This document shows, in pieces, positions 59,267 through 64,000 of a stretch of DNA of 64,000 nucleotides. The translations under genes and the position numbers were made by a program. The notes under the pieces were generated by a model. The model had not been told where the DNA came from. It did not search any database and saw only the letters and a list, made by a program, of their open reading frames with translations. Positions within the stretch are counted from its first letter, which is position 1. Every line of letters starts with the position of its first letter. The stretch covers positions 4,340,001 to 4,404,000 of the forward strand of contig OZ257157.1 in NCBI GenBank assembly GCA_965279405.1, given 5' to 3'. This stretch comes from CBDDIP01 sp965279405 (GTDB lineage: Bacteria > Actinomycetota > Acidimicrobiia > Acidimicrobiales > Ilumatobacteraceae).

Positions 59267-59988
59267 TCGCCGGTGCACTTGACCTGGTCGCCGATCGAGT
59301 CGTTCGGTGCGTCGTGTTCGACCTCGACGGCACGCTCGTCGACACCGCGCCGACGCTGGCGTGGGCAGCCACCACCGCGTTGGCGGAAGCCGGCCTGCCG
59401 GGGCTCGACCGTTCCTCCGCGCAGCGCTTCATCGGCCACGGCCTCGACCACTTCATCGCCGGTGTCATCGGCGAGATTGCCAACGGCTCGATGGACCGGC
59501 CGGCCTCCGAGGCAGTCCAACGCCGGTTCCACACCCTGATGCGCGCCGATCCCTGCCACGGAGCAGCACCTCGCTCCGGTGCGGTGGATCTGCTCGAACG
59601 GCTCGACGCACTCGGGGTGCCCGTCGGCGTGTGCACGAACAAGGATGCTGCATCGGCTGCCGCAGTGCTCCGCGGCATCGACATCGCCGACCTCGTGCAC
59701 GTGCTCGTCGGGGGTGGCACCGTTGCGGAACGCAAGCCCTCGGCACAGCCGTTGGTGCACTGCCTCGCCCGTCTCGGCCACGCGCCGGACACCGGGCTGT
59801 TCGTCGGTGACAGCGCCATCGACGTCGCCACGGCGAGCGCGGCCGGATGCCCGGTCGTGGTCGTGCGCGGCGGGTACGAGTCCGGGCCAGTGGACCAGCT
59901 CGGTGCCGACGCGATCGTCGACGAGCTCGACGACCTGCTGGACTTGATCAGCGGTGAGCCGTCGGTCAGTCGCGCAGCTCGACGATGA
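59263..59988 (+). CDS. HAD phosphatase, probable phosphoglycolate phosphatase
   Basis: A 241-residue HAD-type phosphatase. Motif I is VFDLDGTLVDTAP (about residue 25), motif III the Lys in AERKPSAQP, and motif IV VGDSAIDVATA. Position at the end of the cbb operon (cbbZ) and the Gph-like cap indicate removal of 2-phosphoglycolate from the RuBisCO oxygenase reaction. An N-terminal extension of about 18 residues precedes motif I. The 3' end overlaps the convergent RidA gene by 23 bases. Confidence 0.85.
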   Translation: MIAGALDLVADRVVRCVVFDLDGTLVDTAPTLAWAATTALAEAGLPGLDRSSAQRFIGHGLDHFIAGVIGEIANGSMDRPASEAVQRRFHTLMRADPCHGAAPRSGAVDLLERLDALGVPVGVCTNKDAASAAAVLRGIDIADLVHVLVGGGTVAERKPSAQPLVHCLARLGHAPDTGLFVGDSAIDVATASAAGCPVVVVRGGYESGPVDQLGADAIVDELDDLLDLISGEPSVSRAARR

Positions 59989-60427
59989 CTTCGATCTCGA
60001 CGGCGATGTTCGACGGCAGCTCGGACATCCCGACGGCGGAGCGGGCGCCTCGACCGAGCTCGCCGAAGACGTCGATGAAGAGCTCCGAGCAACCGTCGAT
60101 GACCGATGGGGTGGCGGTGAAGCCGGGCGCGCAGTTGACCATGCCGAGGGTCTTGACGACTCGGGCGACGTTGTCGATCCCGCCGGGCTCCGCGGCGATG
60201 GCCGCCAGCAGCTGCAGACCTGCCAGGCGCGCAGCGACGCGGGCCTCCTCGAGGGACACGTCCGTGCCGACCCTGCCGGTCACGTACGACCCGTCGGGCA
60301 GCGCAGGGCCCTTGCCCGACAGGTAGAGCAGGTTGCCGGCGCGCACCGCTTGCGCGTACAACCCTGCAGGCGGCGACAACGCCGGCAGTTCGATGCCCAA
60401 TGCGGTCAGCCTGTCGGAAGCGCTCAT
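59966..60427 (-). CDS. RidA family (YjgF/YER057c/UK114) protein
   Basis: A 153-residue RidA-like protein that in model organisms deaminates reactive enamine/imine intermediates. GNLLYLSGKGPALPDGSYVTGRVG and the late Arg-containing GARSAVGMSELPSNIAVEIE, which holds the Arg/Leu-Pro pattern, are characteristic. The start MSASDR (60427) is chosen because a TACGTT lies 6 nt upstream; a GTG two codons earlier would leave no spacer. Ends within the phosphatase gene on the opposite strand. Confidence 0.85.
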   Translation of the reverse strand: MSASDRLTALGIELPALSPPAGLYAQAVRAGNLLYLSGKGPALPDGSYVTGRVGTDVSLEEARVAARLAGLQLLAAIAAEPGGIDNVARVVKTLGMVNCAPGFTATPSVIDGCSELFIDVFGELGRGARSAVGMSELPSNIAVEIEVIVELRD

Positions 60428-60433
60428 CGCCAC

Positions 60434-60439
60434 AACGTA
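60434..60439 (-). promoter_or_regulatory. -10 element of a leaderless promoter for the RidA-family gene
   Basis: TACGTT on the minus strand, 6 nt from the ATG at 60427. Confidence 0.55.
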
Positions 60440-60454
60440 CGCGCCTCGAGCCGT

Positions 60455-61249
60455 TCAGCCGTCGGTGATGCGCACCGAGATCAGATCGATGGGCGACACG
60501 GGCGTCTGGCCGTCTGCTCGGAGCGGGACGTCCATGATCTGGTGGAGCACGTCGAGGCCCTCCACCACGTGACCGAAGACGACGTACGTGCCCTGGGGAT
60601 CGAGGAGGTGTCCGTTCGGCCCGGCGACGAAGAACCACTGCTGGCCGCCGCTGTCGAGGTCGGCCGTCCGCGCCATCGCCAGCACGCCGTCGTCGTAGGT
60701 GAAACCGTCCGCCTCGTCGGGGATCGCGTAGCCGGGCGTGTCGGTGTTGCTCAACGCGCCGCCCTGGATGATGTCGATCGACGGATCGACGCGAAACAGC
60801 GTCGTGTCGTCGTAGGCGCCGTAGCGGGCGAGGGTGACGAAGTTGTTGACGGTGCCGGGCACTGCGCCGACGTGGAGATCGATGACGATCGTGCCTGCGC
60901 TGGTGACCATCGTCGCGGTCAGCGGACCGTCACCGATGCAGCGCTGTGGCGCATCGGCGAACGGACCGCGGTCGGCAGCGGCAGGCGAGTCCGGCGCGCA
61001 CGCCCCATTGCCGTAGACGAACTCGCCCAAGCTGTGACCGACCACCTCGACCGGCGCCGTCTCGACGACGGTGTCGACGTCGGGCGACGTCGTGTCGTCG
61101 TTGCCGAGCACCTTCACCGCGACGATGCCGGCGACCACCAGTCCGGCCAGCACGGCCACGAGTGCGACGGTGCTCGTCCGACTCGATCGCCGTGCGGACG
61201 CGGGGGCCGCAGGAGGCGGCGCGGGTGGCGGGGGCGGGAACGGTTGCAT
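60455..61249 (-). CDS. Membrane-anchored cyclophilin-type peptidyl-prolyl isomerase
   Basis: A 264-residue protein with a Pro/Ala-rich cytoplasmic head (MQPFPPPPPAPPPAAPA), one membrane helix (VALVAVLAGLVVAGIVAV) and an external cyclophilin domain. The domain keeps FRVDPSIDIIQGG and QQWFFVAGPNGHLLDPQGTYVVFGHVVEGLDVL, including the catalytic Arg and Phe-type positions. It probably helps fold exported proteins. Upstream of the RidA-family gene on the same strand but without a clear operon link. Confidence 0.85.
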   Translation of the reverse strand: MQPFPPPPPAPPPAAPASARRSSRTSTVALVAVLAGLVVAGIVAVKVLGNDDTTSPDVDTVVETAPVEVVGHSLGEFVYGNGACAPDSPAAADRGPFADAPQRCIGDGPLTATMVTSAGTIVIDLHVGAVPGTVNNFVTLARYGAYDDTTLFRVDPSIDIIQGGALSNTDTPGYAIPDEADGFTYDDGVLAMARTADLDSGGQQWFFVAGPNGHLLDPQGTYVVFGHVVEGLDVLHQIMDVPLRADGQTPVSPIDLISVRITDG

Positions 61250-61270
61250 CCGTGTCGGCGGCCGGCGTGG

Positions 61271-62662
61271 TCAGGCGACGGCGAGGTACTGCGTCGGCTG
61301 GTCGAAGTCGGCGCGAGCGGCGAGCACGAGCGTGCCGAGCTCGTCAGCGGGAACCGCGACGCAGATCACCCCGCTGACCGATCCACCGGCGAACACGTCG
61401 GAGAAGAGGTCCGGCTCGCCGTCGACGACGCCGCACGAGCCTGCGCGTGAGACGTTGCCCGCCCCGATCAGACCGGTGGTGACCTCGAACGGTGAGGCGC
61501 TGTCGGCGCCGCTGTAGGCGAGGGTCACCGGGATCCCGAGGAACACGAAGCCAGCAGGCGGCGGCGTGTTGAACGAGTTCGCTGCGAGCACCTGCTGCGT
61601 GATGTCGCCGCCGGCCCCGTTGACCGTCAGCTGCCAGCCGCTCCCGACATCCGTCGGGGTGCCGATCGCGATCGGCGTCGTGCGAGCGGCAGTTGCCGCA
61701 GCGCCCGGCTGCGGGCCGCGCAGACCCTGCATCGGCGCAGCGGAGCCGTCGGCACCGGCGGTGTTCAGGAACACGTTGTCGCCGAAGAAGTCGCCGGACC
61801 CGTACAGCACGAGCGCCGGCACGTCCGCCGCGGTCGTGATGAAGCACAGGTTCCCTTGCACCACGCCGCCGGCGTAGGCGTCGGAGAACAGGGGCAGCTC
61901 CTCGAGGATCACGCCGCAGCTGTTCTGCAGCTCCACGTTGCCGGCGCCGACGCCGGAGACCGTCGGCAGGAAGAAGCTCTGCGGATCGTCGGTACCGAAG
62001 TAGCCGAGCGCGACGCGCACGATCGTGAACTGGGAGCCGGCCGGCGGGGGGTCGTTGAAGTCGTTGGCGGTGATGATCGCCTGGGTCGCGTCACCGACGA
62101 CGCTCAGGACCTGCAGCCGCCAACCGCCGCCGATGTCGGCGATCTGGCCGACGTCGACCGGCTTGGACTTGTCACCGCGTGCTCCCTGCGGCGCGCCGGC
62201 GATGACGCCGTCGCCGGTCGGGATGGAGATCTCCGGTGGGATCGTCTCGACGGGATCGCTGCTCGGCGTCGTCGGCTCCACCGTCACCGGCACGGCCGTG
62301 GCCGCCGTGTCCGCGCTCTCGGGCTCCGTCTCGTCGACCTCGATCGTCTCGCTGCTGGCCGTGATCGCTTCCTTCTTGTCGTCGTCGCCGAGCGCCAGGA
62401 CCAGTCCGATGCCGCCGGCGATGAGCACGACGACGATCGCCAACCAGGCGAACACCGGCAACCCGGCGAACTTCGGCGACGGCGTCTCGGCCGTGGCCAG
62501 TGAATCGGCGCCCGGCGGAGGTGCCATGTGCTGCGCCGGCGTCTGCGGGAAGGCACTCGGTGGCTGCGGCGCCGGCACTGCTCCGGGCGGCGCGAACGGC
62601 GCGCCGGCGGGCTGGTTGTCCGACGGCGGCGGGAGGGGAGGGGGCGGGAACGAGTCGCTCAC
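61271..62662 (-). CDS. Membrane-anchored protein with two copies of a beta-rich domain
   Basis: A 463-residue protein. A Pro-rich cytoplasmic tail (about 65 residues), one membrane helix (residues 68-92) and a Thr/Pro-rich stalk precede two homologous domains at about 170-290 and 332-450. Both contain a Gly-Trp-x-Leu strand, a DxNDPPPAG or NTPPPAG loop, and a conserved Cys pair (C249/C273 and C410/C434). This resembles DUF4352-type immunoglobulin-like domains. Role unknown. GTG 62662 sits 6 nt from a TACCGT. Confidence 0.7.
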   Translation of the reverse strand: MSDSFPPPPLPPPSDNQPAGAPFAPPGAVPAPQPPSAFPQTPAQHMAPPPGADSLATAETPSPKFAGLPVFAWLAIVVVLIAGGIGLVLALGDDDKKEAITASSETIEVDETEPESADTAATAVPVTVEPTTPSSDPVETIPPEISIPTGDGVIAGAPQGARGDKSKPVDVGQIADIGGGWRLQVLSVVGDATQAIITANDFNDPPPAGSQFTIVRVALGYFGTDDPQSFFLPTVSGVGAGNVELQNSCGVILEELPLFSDAYAGGVVQGNLCFITTAADVPALVLYGSGDFFGDNVFLNTAGADGSAAPMQGLRGPQPGAAATAARTTPIAIGTPTDVGSGWQLTVNGAGGDITQQVLAANSFNTPPPAGFVFLGIPVTLAYSGADSASPFEVTTGLIGAGNVSRAGSCGVVDGEPDLFSDVFAGGSVSGVICVAVPADELGTLVLAARADFDQPTQYLAVA

Positions 62663-62668
62663 GACGCG

Positions 62669-62674
62669 ACGGTA
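62669..62674 (-). promoter_or_regulatory. -10 element of a leaderless promoter deciding the GTG start at 62662
   Basis: TACCGT on the minus strand with 6 nt to GTG 62662. Confidence 0.55.
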
Positions 62675-62690
62675 CCCCGGGGCCGTCGGC

Positions 62691-63527
62691 TCACCCGTCC
62701 ATCGCCGCGCCCAGCGTGGCCAGCTGGGCCGGCGCGATGCTGCGCCAGTACTCGCGATCGTGGAAGCCCGCCGTGAACCCGCCGGGGTTGCCACCGCGGA
62801 TCGTGGCGGCGAACGACCGCGCCACGGACTCGAACTCGTCGTCGGTGCCGCAGTCGACCCGCGCCACGAGCGCGTCGAGCGCGGACGACCCGGCGAACAC
62901 ATCATGCGCGTCGAAGTCCTCGGCGCTGTCGAACGCTCCCGTCGAGGCGTCCGCGAACTCGTGCCACAGCGCCGGACTTGCCGCAGCGACAGCGACGAAG
63001 CGGTCCGGCGCTTGTTCCGCGGCGAGCAGCGCACCGTACCCACCCATCGACCACCCGAGCAGCGAGCGAGGCAACGTGCTGCCGAGGTAGGCGTCGACGG
63101 CCGGGAGCAGCTCGTCGAGCACCATCCGCTGCGCATCGGTGCCATCGGCACGAGCGTGCCAGTACGACGACGCGCCGCCGTCCACACCGACGACGGCCCA
63201 CGAGCCGGCGATGTCGTGCACGACGTCGTGCAGATGAACCGCATCGAAGGCGAAGCGGTGGTCGTCGTTGCGTCCGTGCAGGCAGACGACGACACCCGTC
63301 GCACCCTCCGGCGGCACGCTGATGGCCCACGGCACCTGTCGCTGCATCGCAGCGCTCTCGATCACCTGCGAGATGATCGGCCAGTCCGACGGGGACACGT
63401 GGTGGTCGGGGCTGTCGGCCAGCCCGACGGTGTGGAGGATCTTGCGCGGCCCGGCGTTGACGAACGCCACGGCGCCCACGGCCACGGCCGCCGTGCCGCC
63501 TGCCAGGAACGCTCGTCGGGAGACCAC
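62691..63527 (-). CDS. Tat-exported alpha/beta hydrolase, esterase-like
   Basis: A 278-residue predicted extracytoplasmic esterase-like hydrolase. The twin-arginine signal is SRRAFLAGG, followed by a hydrophobic segment ending at FVNAG. The nucleophile elbow is LGWSMGGYG (Ser about residue 175), LHGRNDDH holds the oxyanion region, and a late His is in GFHDREYW. The pattern matches the esterase D / antigen 85-like group. The substrate is unknown; mycolyl transfer cannot be assumed. GTG 63527 gives the complete Tat motif. Confidence 0.8.
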   Translation of the reverse strand: MVSRRAFLAGGTAAVAVGAVAFVNAGPRKILHTVGLADSPDHHVSPSDWPIISQVIESAAMQRQVPWAISVPPEGATGVVVCLHGRNDDHRFAFDAVHLHDVVHDIAGSWAVVGVDGGASSYWHARADGTDAQRMVLDELLPAVDAYLGSTLPRSLLGWSMGGYGALLAAEQAPDRFVAVAAASPALWHEFADASTGAFDSAEDFDAHDVFAGSSALDALVARVDCGTDDEFESVARSFAATIRGGNPGGFTAGFHDREYWRSIAPAQLATLGAAMDG

Positions 63528-63679
63528 TGCGGAGCAGTTTGACCGAAGTCCAGAACGTTGCAGCGGATCGTCGACCTGGGACGTGTGTGTGGGTGATGCA
63601 TGCAACACTGACCAGCCAGGCGTGTGCAACGGGCGAACAACGGGCAACGCTGCCGAAGCCGAGGATGCCGAAGTCAACG

Positions 63680-64000
63680 ATGACGGACGACCGCAGCGAT
63701 CAGTCGGGCACCAGCCCTGCACTGCCGCAGCTCCTCGCGACCCGCGCTGCCTTCGAGGACGTCTACCGCCTCGAGTACCCCGGGTTGGTCGCTGTTGCCA
63801 CGGCCCTGGCCGGCGACGCAGAAGCAGAGGACCTCGTGCAGGACACCATGCTCAAGGCGTTGATCCGGTGGGACCACGTCGGCGACCTCGACCGGCCGGG
63901 AGCGTGGTGCCACCACGTGCTCGTCAACGCCTGTCGCAGCCTGCATCGGAGGATCACGGTGCAACGCCGCTTCCTCGCCCGACTGCGCCGGCAGGAGCCC
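63680..64000 (+). CDS. ECF sigma factor, N-terminal part
   Basis: The gene runs off the right edge; 107 codons are visible. Region 2 is clear: FEDVYRLEYPGLVAVATALAG, then AEDLVQDTMLKALIRW and RPGAWCHHVLVNACRSLHRR, which form the -10-binding and core-binding helices of extracytoplasmic-function sigma-70 factors. ATG 63680 starts a short 20-residue tail before region 2. The anti-sigma gene, if any, would lie beyond the window. Confidence 0.85.
   Translation, partial: MTDDRSDQSGTSPALPQLLATRAAFEDVYRLEYPGLVAVATALAGDAEAEDLVQDTMLKALIRWDHVGDLDRPGAWCHHVLVNACRSLHRRITVQRRFLARLRRQEP

Overview
The window is high-GC, gene-dense bacterial chromosome. The gene content points to an actinobacterium, most likely in or near class Acidimicrobiia; this placement is an inference, since no rRNA gene is present. 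The pointers are an AftD-like arabinofuranosyltransferase fragment, a DUF5522 protein, a DUF512 protein next to der, septum-formation-like membrane proteins, many acyl-CoA enzymes, and many genes with a TANNNT hexamer 6-8 nt upstream of the start codon and no Shine-Dalgarno (leaderless transcripts). I see no phage, transposase, integrase, CRISPR array or rRNA operon. Long open frames antisense to real genes are common, as expected at this GC content, and were left out.

Layout. 1-3600: cell-envelope glycosyltransferases, a DNA glycosylase and a crotonase. 3744-9710: a complete peptide/nickel-type ABC importer (binding protein, two permeases, two ATPases), then a DUF5522 protein and a PPK2 kinase. 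10813-14481: a three-subunit molybdenum hydroxylase of the xanthine dehydrogenase type, followed by a lipoprotein, a large secreted subtilase, a phosphoribosyltransferase, superoxide dismutase, an FAD oxidoreductase, a creatininase-family hydrolase and a carbamoylase-type amidase. 23163-29314 (minus strand): an operon-like run of flavin monooxygenase, cytosine-deaminase-like amidohydrolase, SDR and a SsuABC/ThiXYZ-type ABC importer. With its neighbours this looks like import and degradation of a nitrogen-containing ring compound or its carbamoyl products. 29367-42399: gamma-glutamyltransferase, two acyl-CoA ligases, aldehyde dehydrogenase, acyl-CoA dehydrogenase, small redox proteins and a tandem pair of septum-formation-like membrane proteins. 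42419-49733: pncB, a CopD-like membrane protein, an MFS transporter and ispH on the minus strand, divergent from a DUF512 protein, der and a zinc-ribbon protein. A tRNA-Pro(GGG) follows.

50653-59988 is the metabolic centrepiece: a cbbR regulator divergent from a compact Calvin-Benson-Bassham operon in the order fbp, prk, tkt, fba, cbbL, cbbS, rpe, phosphoglycolate phosphatase. Most genes overlap or nearly abut. Together they regenerate ribulose-1,5-bisphosphate from fructose- and sedoheptulose-phosphates, fix CO2 with a red-type form I RuBisCO and remove the 2-phosphoglycolate made by oxygenation. The block resembles proteobacterial cbbFPTA-LS-EZ operons, but no cbbX activase gene is present in the window. 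Immediately after the cbbR stop codon, in the same frame, lies a 60-codon remnant of a class III nucleotide cyclase.

The right end carries RidA, a membrane-anchored cyclophilin, a secreted or membrane duplicated-domain protein, a Tat-exported esterase-like hydrolase and the start of an ECF sigma factor gene. Palindromic elements occur at 32767-32866 (tandem, with a covarying base pair) and at 36513-36542 / 49819-49860 (a shared 22-base core).
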